64,000 nt of DNA, from positions 62,001-126,000 of the forward strand of contig ML213513.1 of assembly GCA_004369045.1 (NCBI GenBank). Direction: 5' to 3'. The DNA comes from Heliocybe sulcata. Taxonomy: Eukaryota; Basidiomycota; Agaricomycetes; Gloeophyllales; Gloeophyllaceae. Positions within the stretch are counted from its first letter, which is position 1. Every line of letters starts with the position of its first letter. A program made the position numbers and the translations under genes. Shown here piece after piece: positions 54,536 through 64,000 of the stretch. Under the pieces are notes generated by a model. That model was given only the letters and a program-made list of their open reading frames with translations, did no database searches and had not been told where the DNA came from.

Positions 54536-56682
54536 ATGCCGTCCAACCTCTCTCTGACTATCCCGCTCTTGGCACGCCAAACCCATCACGCTCCTTCTGC
54601 TTACTTGGCTGCGCTCGCCATGTCCAACTCTTCGGCAGCTAGCACGCCTGGCGGACCCTTGCTGCTACCAGATCTGCATTTCGACAATTCTCTTGGTGCG
54701 CTCCTCGTCGGAGGACTCGTCTCGTTTGCGTACGCCAGACTAATTTCGTCAATTACATCGCGTGCTGACACTTTCCTCAGACTGTATGGGGTTACGTTCG
54801 CTCAGACCTATATCTACTACGAGCGACGCCACAGCGACAGACCATTCATCAAGATACTGGTGCGTTCAGACACGATACTTGCGGTGTCACGCGTCTGAAT
54901 CTATATGCCAACATGCAGGTCTTTACGCTATGGTGAGAAATTATATGATAGTCTGCCTACTGTCGAGACATAATCTCCCCACAGGATTTTAGACACTTTT
55001 GACGCTGCGCTCATTGGGCATCTCCTCTATCATTATATGGTCACGAACTACATCAATCCTTCAGCGATGTTATCGCCAGTGTGGTAAGCAAGCACGCCGT
55101 ATTCTCGCCTTCGCTTTGACCTCGATCAACCAATTAACCCTCAGGAGCATATTGGTCAGTACAAGCATCGATTCATGCCGAGTGCCTGTTCCTGACTGAT
55201 GTCTGACAGATTCATGTGTTGGTTACTGTGAGTTTGAGCTACCTTTCACCGTCTTGACCTAGACCCATCAATCTCCCAAGTCAATCACCGATTTCATAGT
55301 CCGGATGTAAGTTGATCCTCTCGTCGGCCTACTTCTCTGCGCTCATTTCTCTCAGGATGTTCTCAAGGAGGATCTTGAAGTGTGCGTATGGGAAGACTCC
55401 TTGCACCATAAATAGTCTGATCCCGTCCTAGTGAGCGGAAGTTATGTTCTTACGGGGGTCGTGGTAAGTAAGCAATAGCTTCCACCAGGTGAATGTGTAA
55501 CCGTCCCTTCAGGTTGCCATCTCGTTCGTCGACCTGAGTAAGTGTATTCCCATTGAACGCAGAGATGCAGTACCTCACCATGCGACGTAGTATGCGGCTT
55601 GAGTAAGTATCAATTAACTCCGTAGCTCGTCCGTACTAACCTGTCGAAAACAAAGTTATCACGGGCAAAGCGTAAGCGGCATGCAGACGTTGCAACGTGT
55701 TGGCGCTGACCGGATACATAGCTTTGGCCTAAGCACATACGCCGAACTAGAATCTATCTCTGTACGGCAAATAATCTCCTGAAGGTTGATACCTGATCAA
55801 TGATCATACTCACGCTTCCTTTCCGACCGCATCAGAAACTCTTCTACCTCAACTTCGCCGCTGGAACTGCCGGTGATCTGTATGTCGCGTTGGTATTATG
55901 CTACTTCCTTCACTCCTCGCGGACGGGCTTCAAACGGTAAACTCCTTTTGCTTGTTACATTGCCACCCGCGCTGACGTTCCCGGCAGGACTGACTCGCTT
56001 ATCAATATTTTGATCATCTATACTGTCAATACCGGTGAGTCTTCCGGTAAACTCGTGTTTTAGCATTCATCTGAGGCGATGTAATCACCTCACAGGTCTA
56101 ATCACAGCGTACGTGGTATAGTCATCTATCATAACTACGCACAATTACCGAGTCCGTATAGGTTGGATGCTGCGGCGGGTATGATAACCGTATGTCACAG
56201 CTTGTACTCAACTCCTCAGTGCGCTAACAATTTGGACAAAGTACATCGTCATGCCAAGTAATTTCATCTTCATCGGGTTCTATCTGAACCTGAGCAGATG
56301 TCAGTACCATTCTCTCTTGTTATAAACTGTCCTCGTTGACGTCCACGTCTTTCAGTTTACGTGAACTCCTACTTGGCATCGTGGGTGTCTACCGACGCTG
56401 TGGGGATACCGTTCTGATCTCCTCTTCGTTAGACTCAATGCGCGTGACATCATCCGAGAAAAGAGCTCCGGGAATATCGTCTCCATCCAGCTGTCGCGCC
56501 TGACGAACAGTTTCCGAACGCATGATATCGAGACCGGGGTGACTACCCCTAGCTCAACGACGACCATGATGCCCAAGAGAAGCGCCAGCCGTAATCACGC
56601 GCATCTCAACGAAGTCAATATCACTGTGGACACGGTCGTGGACCGGGACTGTGACAAGGAACAGGGCTGCTACGCGGAGTAG
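54536..56682 (+). CDS. DUF6534 multi-helix membrane protein split into about 20 exons
   Basis: The start is ATG 54536 or the in-frame ATG at 54620 (MSNSSAASTPGGPLLLPDLH). Splicing at GT-AG sites gives a continuous protein: DNSLGALLVGGLVSFA / YGVTFAQTYIYYERR / ILDTFDAALIGHLLYHYMVT / SPVWSIL / RMMFSRRILKLSGSYVLTGV / FYLNFAAGTAGDLYVALVLC / RTDSLINILIIYTVNTGLIT / ALDAAAGMITYIVMPSNFIF / YLNLSRFYVNSYLASLNARD, then a polar tail to QGCYAE. The DUF6534 signature (SLINxLIIYTVNTGLIT...NSxLASLNARD) is unmistakable. This is a basidiomycete family of predicted plasma-membrane proteins of unknown function. I count about 19 introns in 2.1 kb, with exons as short as 10-18 nt, which explains why few long open frames show. 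Confidence 0.78.
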
Positions 56683-58417
56683 GTTCGAGCTCAATTCCAG
56701 GAAACGCTCTGTGCTGACATGGCAATAGGTGAAGTCCAGTGGCGGTCTCTGAACATCCTGTACGTATATTAGAATCCGCGGGAAGCGCCTTCTTCGAGGC
56801 GACCAGGATCATTTCGTCTTGACCCGCGGTCAGACTTCATCTTGGAAGCAAAGTAACATATATTCCTGTAGTATATTGGCTTGACGGGGTCTGGGATCCC
56901 GTCAAGGATGACTGTAACTCCTAGATTTCATGCTTATTGTTGTTGTATACATTTCTTGTATGCGGTTCCTGACGCTCTAGGTTTGTGTAGTCCTATGTAT
57001 CAAACCAGGAGATACGTTCATTCTCAATCACAATCAAGCCGTGGGTGCTCGAGCCAATGTGTGGAAATGAATAGCTCATGTTCAGAGGCAGGAGATAAAG
57101 CCGGTGCGGAGATCCAAGCGGCTTGATAGATTCCGGTACGTCCTCCATTGAAGGCTTTCCGTCGCCCTCGGACTGCCGTATCCCGAAGGTATGCAGTAAA
57201 GTTGGCGTGGAGTACATTCATGAACAAGTTTCTGAGTTGCTTCGATAGTGCGGAGCTGGGAGGGAGTAATCTGACTCGTGTCTAAGTTGGGAATTATATG
57301 AGCGAATTCCGCATTATCTATTCCGTCTCGTCGTATTTGCTCAGACGATGCACTGAACAGCCGTCAACAAGGTTAGACACACCTACATGTTAGGTGATGG
57401 TAAGGTCTTAGTTACGCAGAGTGCGGCCACTCTCGAGTCATCATTTAAGCTCTAAGAATGCTAGAGATCCGAGAATAGTGCCAGCAAAAATGCCCCTGCC
57501 ATGAAGGGAAGGAAGCAATGGAAGTTGGTGAAAGTTTCCGAAGCTTGTGGGATCCCATCGAAAGGAGTCCCGTAAAGATACTCTGCCCAAGGAACCGCCC
57601 CACCGCTCCTGTAAACGCCGGTAGTGCTGAATTATAGTTAGCCGCTGCTAACAAATCCAGATTTAGGTTTGACGACCCGGCGACAAGCATAATGAAGGAA
57701 TCGCAAGGATTTTCAGGTATTACAAGGAATAGAATTTGCCTAGCTACGAGATGGTATTCAATTCAGGACGGAGAATATGATTCAGGTGCGCCAGGGTTAA
57801 CGTCTCACGAAGGGGTACTATTCATGGAGCTTGGCCAGTGGACAAAGATGATGTGCTTTGCTTATTAAAGTGCAAGAGAGATCTTCAGCAAACTCGAGTC
57901 AGTGTCAATATTTGTTTGCGCGCCTGTCATCCCGGCTTGAGTGCTTGGATGCAGCCCGGAGTTCCATAGGAAGAGTAACAGCATAATCCCGGAGTTAAAC
58001 GAAGCTATATATTTCCGCAAAGCAGTCTGAGCTGTGATGGACGAGTGAGAGCAGGTATGAATCGGGAGACTCCGAGTCCACGTGCGAATATGCTGGACCT
58101 GATGCACCGCCTCAGGTCCGCCTGCCACACCGAGGTTGTGGCGCAGAGCGGCTGTACAAAGGATCGAAAATGATTTTCAAGGTATTGCCGGTAGTAGATG
58201 TACAGCTACTACTCACCTTCAATGTACGCTGTCTGTCCGGACATGCAACGCACATCGTACATCGCCCAGCGGCGCCACACCTGTTTATAGCCGCACCACG
58301 AGTCCTCAAGCGGTCACTTATCTAGGTCCGGCCCAATTATGCCCACCGTGGAGCGAAACGCGATCCAATTGGTGCAGGACGGGACGCCGAGCCCCATGAG
58401 CCCTGCAGTCTCCCATC
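56683..58417. other. Intergenic, 1.7 kb
   Basis: No gene recognised on either strand; frames at 56881-57126 plus and 57445-57690 minus lack any domain. The final part should hold the promoter of the ATG27-like gene. Confidence 0.4.
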
Positions 58418-59820
58418 ATGCTGCTCGTCGTGCTCACCTCGTTCTTCTTTAATGCTCTGCTATATTGCCTGGTCAACGCCGAGTACCACCAGCTGAAGGA
58501 GCTCAAGCGCGACTGCAAGTTCACGCTGAATAACCACGAATACGACCTGTGTCCTGTCCTGACTCCATATGCTGATAAGGAGATTACCATTGACATCGAG
58601 CGGTGGACGCCCCCGACGGTATTGCATAGCGAGTACAGGATATCGCTTGGTGGGCCGTTGAAGAAGAACGAGTCAAGGCACGATGAGGATCAGGTGCGCA
58701 TCCGTGGTTTAATGTTCGTTTGATAGGTCTGACAGAAAGGTTCCGACGCTTTGTCTATATCTTAGTGCTGGCAAGGGACTCAGATCTGCCTAACGAGTAT
58801 GCTTTGTCCTCGGTTTATTGAACATGTGTAGGTTCTAATGGACAATGACTGCTAGCGTCGACGAGATGGCCTGCACACAAGGATGAGCCCGCTCGCGTCA
58901 CGCAGGTCGTCCCGATAGCAGGTAGTTTGCATTTCGAGTGGGGCAAGAACCACTCGTACACGACGCACATGAATGCTACTGCGTCCCTTGCTGAGACTGT
59001 TGAGGGCCGTCATCGTCAGTCTCCCTCCTTTCATGCCGCCTCTGCTTATCGGCACTGACTTCCTGCACAGCTGCTGTGAGGATGCGCTTGAACGGTGGGA
59101 TCTACGTCCGGTCTCCCCAGCGAGCGTCCTTCTACTTTTTATGCAATCACACCGCTGAAGAGGTATGTCCGCCCATGCGTATCTCATCCACTTCAGAGCT
59201 GTAGCTATGGGCCCAGCCCACCTCACCGCAATTTGCCTGGCAATGGAATGGCACATACGGGTTCACCTGGTCGTCGAAGCATGCATGCGGAAAAGCGATC
59301 AAGCAAGAAGATCCTCCGCCGCAGTCTCCGCCAGAGCAGAAGCCCGAACAGCCTGTAGAGACGCCTCCTGAGGATCAACCACCTCCGGACGAGCACGAGG
59401 GCGAGCTCCCGCCCGAAGGCGAGCAGGGCAATTTCATCCCGTCCCCAGATGACAGCAACATGAAGCGAAACACCACAATCATCTTCTTCGCAGTCCTGTA
59501 CGTTCTATTCTCCATCCTAAGAAGCCCACCCTAACCCATGCATTGATCGCAGATCCCCTATCGTTCTCCTAACCTACCTCTTCTACTCGCCTCCACTCGC
59601 GCTCCGCCGATTCGTCCTGCGGGCCTCACGCCGACTCGGAGTCAGCAAGTTCAGAGCAAGCGAGAGCCGCCTCGTGCAATGGGCGTCTCAATTTCACGAC
59701 ATTGAGGGCGAGGGCGAGGAAGACTTTATGATCAATGGGCGGGATGTGCCGGAGGAGCAGATCCCGCTCGCGCCTAGCCCGAAGAGGACGAGTTTTGCGA
59801 ACTACGGGAGTGCGGCGTAG
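58418..59820 (+). CDS. ATG27/mannose-6-phosphate-receptor-like type I membrane protein (372 aa)
   Basis: Six exons, 58418-58693, 58766-58796, 58856-59014, 59071-59162, 59205-59497 and 59553-59820, total 373 codons. A signal peptide, MLLVVLTSFFFNALLYCLVN, precedes a lumenal domain beginning CKFTLNNHEYDLCPVL, the usual MRH/Atg27 opening, with later CWQGTQICLT, VTQVVPIAGSLHFEWGKNHS, RLNGGIYVRSPQRASFYFLC and FTWSSKHACGKA. A Pro/Glu-rich stalk leads to the membrane helix NTTIIFFAVLSPIVLLTYLF and an about 70-residue cytosolic tail ending FANYGSAA. Atg27 is a transmembrane protein that cycles between Golgi, endosome, vacuole and phagophore and aids Atg9 traffic. The family link rests on the domain layout rather than close similarity; another MRH receptor is possible. 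Confidence 0.65.
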
Positions 59821-61533
59821 GATGGGTAGCGGGTGTAATACCCGGGATGTATATGCTGTTTTGGATATTTGTGGTCCGGTCAGGCTCTGTAGCAGTAGTT
59901 GTATACTGATGTTGAAATTGTACGTTGTGTAGTGTAGACTAGAAGGGTGTATTACAGGGGGCGAGCGCGGAGATTTCCGACGACGTCAACTAGGTTGTTG
60001 TTACCCCCAAGCGACTTTACGGGGTCCCGATTTGCGCTTTCCTGCACGTTTCGCCTTCGTTTTGTTACTGTGGTCTGCATACGCTATGTGTAGCTCCGTC
60101 ATTTTTTCTGAAGTCTTATATCACCAATAGATTGTCTTTGGTGTAGCTTTTACAGCTGTATAATCGCTACATCAGATGGAATAAATTCGATATGCGTTCA
60201 AGGCCGGTGTACAACCTGGCCCGATTCGGATGGAGGCCGCGGGTGGCGCGCAACAATCGCAAGGTGTCGAACTTGCAGCCCATGCCCTCCTTGTTCCTCT
60301 AAGCTTCACTCTCCAGAGCAAATATTAGAAGTGTATCTCCAGCATATATAGTTATACTTTACCCATTTTTCCTAGTCCGTATGTCTTTGTGGTAAGTAAA
60401 CATGGTCTCTTGAGACCGAAATCTTGAAGTTCTTCGCGCTGAAGTATATACTAGAGGGCTGGTACAAGATAATAATCACATTACTTGTGTATCTATAGCT
60501 TCTTATTATTGAGAAGGTGGTGTAGGAGGACTTGTGCTCCTGTGGGCATTGGGCATAGCACTATAGGAGGTATGCCACGACTTCCCTGAGCGGGAGGTCG
60601 AGCCTACCAGGACTCCGTCGCAGGTCTTCATTGTCTGGCCGATGTCAAGAATCAATAAGTACTCATTGATATTCTCACAGTAGCACTGCAATATGGCCAA
60701 GAGTCCATGGTTATTCCGTGAATATCAGTATATACCGGCCATAAAATATAGAGTAATATTAAAACCTCATAACAGTGTATGCCACTACTTACGGTACCTT
60801 GCATCCCCACCTTTTCTTGCCATACCAATGCGATGGTATGTCATATACAGGAAGATAGCACCCGTAGAGCCTTACAGCCTATGTACCCACGACTAGCTGA
60901 CGCCACAAAATTTCCTTTCCGAGGTTGTTGTACGTGCTCCCGGGGTCCAGATGCGCTTTCTTGAGTTGATGTCGCGCGTTTTCTGGCCGCCGGCCCCCTG
61001 GTGTATTATATCGTTGCGTGCGTGCAGAAACTGGTGGTGGTGTGCAGAACGATGAGAGATATGATGAAGCTCCGCAAATGTAGCGTGTTTCTGTTTGCAA
61101 GCTCTACGTCCCGTCTAGCTGTGATAAATGCCGTGGATTTCAGCGAGTTGCGATGCAATGCCGCAGACAGGAGTCGCATTGAACGGATAGCCTGACTTGA
61201 GTTTGAACGTTGCGCGCTTACATACCTTTGGGTTCGAGAGTTACACTGTCGATAAACGCACAGCACGGATGTGGTGCTCAGTGCGCGAGATCGGCCGAGA
61301 CATCGCTTTATCTAGCAGAGCTGACAGGGAGCATTAAGAACTGCGGCCAGCTGCCCAGGGCCTTTCATGATACAGGGCTGTGAGGAGGCGGGCGGAAAAG
61401 CTGAACGAGGAGATGCCCGAATCACTGCATTCGCGTGGCGTCAGATCTCCAGACGATGGCATGAATTAGAGTGAGGTATGAATACAATATACATGGAGAC
61501 AACCGGCATCCAAAGACAGAATGGAGATCGTGG
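59821..61533. other. Intergenic, 1.7 kb
   Basis: Nothing recognised. Several patches are A+T-rich (about 60330-60380 and 60720-60770). Frames such as 60879-61100 minus and 61001-61195 plus show no domain. Confidence 0.4.
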
Positions 61534-62148
61534 TTAGCCCCACGCAGCAGTAGTACTGTCAAACGATAGTCTGGGTTCAGGACTGGCAAGGCCGCTGACA
61601 CTGGGCACATACCTATAGTTAACTATGAGATGCCCGTCTGTCGAGAAGGACTGGAGGGGCGGCTCAGTAAGAGCTTTGACATGAGCGCTGTGCTCTCTCA
61701 CCTTGAACAAGTTCGAAACGGTGTCATCAGGTGCGGGTGAGAATGCCATGTTAATATAGGTATACTGTCGAGGAAGAATTGCATAGGACCATGGTCGACC
61801 AAGGTAAAGCAGCACACGCACCAGTGGATCCCCAGACTTCCACCCGAGCTCTTTCCTCAGAAACTGGATGACCGCCTGAAACCGATTCGACGCAGTGATC
61901 TTGTAGAAGTTCTGCCGCATAATGGGCGCATTGCCTATTGCTCGGAAGCGAACCACCACTATCCACGAAGATAGCCAGCATCGTATGAGCAGTTCAGTAC
62001 CATCAGCGCCCACTGAGTGCGCCTACGCACCTTTCGAGGGGTCCTTCTTCTTGTACGTCTCCAAAGCATCTAGGGCCTCCTTGGCCGCTCCGCTGTCAGA
62101 CGCCGTCCATGACGAGGGGATAGCACGGATATCGGGGCTCGCAGCCAT
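61534..62148 (-). CDS. ATG12: Ubiquitin-like autophagy protein ATG12 (125 aa)
   Basis: Five exons, 62031-62148, 61822-61958, 61702-61764, 61613-61650 and 61534-61555, total 126 codons. It starts [20 protein letters not shown]. The ubiquitin-like fold reads [69 protein letters not shown] and ends TTAAWG. Atg12 is activated by Atg7, passed to Atg10 and conjugated through its C-terminal Gly (here residue 125, exposed without processing) to a lysine of Atg5; with Atg16 the conjugate drives Atg8 lipidation on the phagophore. All junctions are canonical, and the last exon codes only for the final seven residues. Complete and apparently functional. Confidence 0.93.
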
Positions 62149-62452
62149 GGTGGCGATGACCAGGACGGCGGACCGAGCCGTCGGGTTGCCACAATATTTA
62201 CTTTTCCACAACGTTGTCCAACTTCAATTCTTTGGATATACTGCTACTAAGATCTCAACACCGAGCTTCACTTGTACTGCGCTCCCAAGTCTTGGTGTGA
62301 CTCGGCTTGGAACTGACTCTGTCTCTAAAGATTGTCTATCTGTTCTGGGAATCAGCTGAGAGCGATGAAGCACAATCCTACTACGGCCCACTTGTCTTCA
62401 TGCCTGCAGCTACACTATAGCCGGTATACTTCGAAAGCTATTGACGTGGAAG

Positions 62453-63540
62453 TTACAAACGAGGTATGAAATTGGTCCATCGCACTGCCTGCAGCGCTTT
62501 GCAATTACAACTCTCCAAGTCCCTCAAACTCGTAAACGCTACCGGCAGTAACACGATGCGGCTCACGACGTACAAGACGCAGGCGACCACACTCTTGAAT
62601 TTGTAGGCGCTGTCATCTGTGCTGGTGCGCGTGACCACCTGTAGGTCGAAGCGACAAATATCCCGTAGACTGGTATACCGGTGATGATCGAAGAACATGC
62701 CTGCCACAGGACGGCCTCCTCATGCGAAGGGAATTCGAAGTTCCAGTCGATGCAGTCGATGCAGTCGATGGTTCCAAATACTGCCGAGATGGATAGTGAG
62801 AAGTAGATGAGCATTGCCTCCTCCTGGTACTTGAGCCCTCCGGCGTGGAACAGCGGAACAGTTCTCCGGTCGTCCTCTGCCCTCTCGCCCCCTCTGTCGC
62901 CATCTCGATGAAAGGACTGAAGGGTATCATGATTGCATCCATCGCGTCATCACAGATATCGCCTGCCTTGCTGGTCTTCACGTACTGCTTCGCTCGCCCA
63001 CTCATGGATCCCGGCTCCGTGCGGCGACCGAGGATTGGACTGGCATCACGACCATTCTGCTCGCTGATTCTTGGCGCAGCATCTACGAACGTGTCGGACG
63101 TGGTCTCTCGACGTCTCCTGTGATGCCGCCGGATTTTGATGAAGTGCGGACAGTCGACGTCGAAGGGCTTGTTCCACCATAGCGCGTACGTAAGGAAGTT
63201 GAGTGCCGCGAAGGCACAAGTAACCACGCCCACCTCCGTTATCGGCAAACTCTCCGCTTTCCTCGCAATACACTGCACTAGGAACCAGCCCCATCAATGC
63301 GAAGAAAGCGTGCGTCTGGGTCCACCCCATACCTGCCAGATCTCTGTGACAGATATGTCTGGCCTATTCGAGCGAGGTGAGTACGTACTTCTCCAATGGT
63401 CAGCTGACCTCCGAGTGACAAGCCATTGTCTGGCAGCCCAGACGATGACAAGCTTTGGCGCTATCAGCGTCATGTTAATTCTGTGGCCGTATTATGTTGC
63501 GATTATGATGCTCATTGGGTGTGATTCAAACACAGGTACT
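62453..63540 (-). pseudogene. WTxTHGFF-family membrane protein, broken copy
   Basis: The minus strand holds APKLVIVWAARQWLV (exon 1 end, about 63440), GMGWTQTHAFFALMG (about 63300), then directly WFLVQCIARKAESLPITEVG, TCAFAALNFLTYALWWNKPF and DVDCP. The whole loop and FPDIT block that should separate HAFFALMG from WFLVQC is deleted, and the two sides are in different frames. Later pieces sit in yet other frames: IPFSPFIEMA, AVFGTIDCIDCIDWNFEFPS (with a small duplicated CID unit from a GATGCAGTC repeat), and SRIVLLPVAFTSL before the C-terminal WTNFIPRL at 62453. At least three lesions; not a working gene. Exon 1 upstream of 63460 is too decayed to delimit. Confidence 0.75.
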
Positions 63541-64000
63541 TGATGGTCATGGGCTAACAGCTTGCCCGCTAGCGTTGTGATCCGACCGCGCGGCGGAATG
63601 GCATGTCGTGACAAAGAATATAGGTCTTTGTTGCAGCTACTGTCGTTGCACAGCAAGATTCCAGTGCGTAATCATCCGAATTTGCTGCGAACAAGAATGC
63701 AGGTGACCTGTGTTAGCCCCATTACACCAGTACTGACTGTTACCAGCCAGTCATAAATGGAAGACCCAGTACGGTGACGCCCTCCTTTGTAACTGATTAG
63801 GTTCAGAACGAACAGTACTTGCTTTCCTTGGATCATTAAGCCGATGGTGATCCGCATGTACAGCAATGATGCTATAGCCTGCAGCTGCGCTGTACGGCCC
63901 GCAGCAACATGTGCCTGGCTCGGGTGAGAGAAGGATATGCTTCGCTCCTCCGCTTCGAACTCAATGGTCTATCGGCCATGCTTATAGGGCGTTGGTGAGC
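63541..64000. other. Right edge, no gene recognised
   Basis: May include the decayed 5' end of the broken membrane gene (a weak RRAVGSQR-like remnant near 63580-63600 in place of the HPNIPPRG region). Nothing else can be supported. Confidence 0.35.

Noticed and set aside
1-64000. CRISPR arrays, bacterial operons, phage defence islands
   Set aside because: The DNA is fungal nuclear sequence with spliced genes; no regularly spaced repeats were seen.
1-64000. tRNA or rRNA genes
   Set aside because: No clear A-box/B-box pair or rRNA core sequence noticed by eye; a tRNAscan-SE run would be decisive.

Overview
The window is nuclear DNA of a filamentous basidiomycete, most likely an Agaricomycete (mushroom or wood-decay type). 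The evidence is genes split by many 45-110 bp GT-AG introns (GTGNGT donors are common), fungal core genes (eisosome PIL1, autophagy ATG12, guanine deaminase, an AIM32-type protein), and several families I know mainly from Agaricomycetes (DUF6534, a seven-helix family, six-hairpin secreted glycosidases). Gene models below were spliced by eye; where I give a protein length, the exon lengths add up to an open frame.

Layout. 1-775: scrambled fragment of a plasma-membrane H+-ATPase gene (-). 2.5-6.4 kb: an intact and a broken copy of a multi-helix membrane family, here called the WTxTHGFF family. 6.8-9.75 kb: PIL1-type eisosome gene (-). 9.87-13.70 kb: a complete two-gene PIF/Harbinger DNA transposon with terminal inverted repeats and a 3 bp target duplication. 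13.785-19.28 kb: a recent Ty1/copia element with 281 bp LTRs and a 5 bp target duplication. 20.25-22.0 kb: another intact WTxTHGFF gene. 22.1-26.05 kb: one arm of an inverted segmental duplication (truncated guanine deaminase plus an orphan gene). 26.4 kb: WTxTHGFF scrap. 27.4-28.6 kb: ComA-like phosphosulfolactate synthase homologue. 29.07-30.77 kb: third intact WTxTHGFF gene (-). 30.8-31.56 kb: AT-rich island. 36.0-38.0 kb: membrane-anchored modin-like protein. 38.6-40.35 kb: putative mitochondrial protein (-). 41.5-42.3 kb: small disordered protein. 42.8-43.9 kb: seven-helix protein (-). 44.83-49.1 kb: the second arm of the inverted duplication, carrying the intact guanine deaminase and the second intact orphan copy. 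50.07-51.0 kb: AIM32-like. 51.1-53.4 kb: secreted glycosidase (-). 54.5-56.7 kb: DUF6534 membrane protein with about 20 exons. 58.4-59.8 kb: ATG27/MRH-like type I membrane protein. 61.5-62.15 kb: ATG12 (-). 62.45-63.5 kb: broken WTxTHGFF copy (-).

Two things shape the region. One is repeated birth and decay of a membrane-protein family (three intact, two broken, one scrap). The other is an inverted 4 kb duplication in which guanine deaminase decayed in one arm while a previously unrecognised 296/297 aa orphan protein stayed open in both. The two mobile elements lie side by side, 87 bp apart, just upstream of PIL1. I see no operon-like or defence-island organisation. The best candidates for something undescribed are the orphan pair and the WTxTHGFF family.
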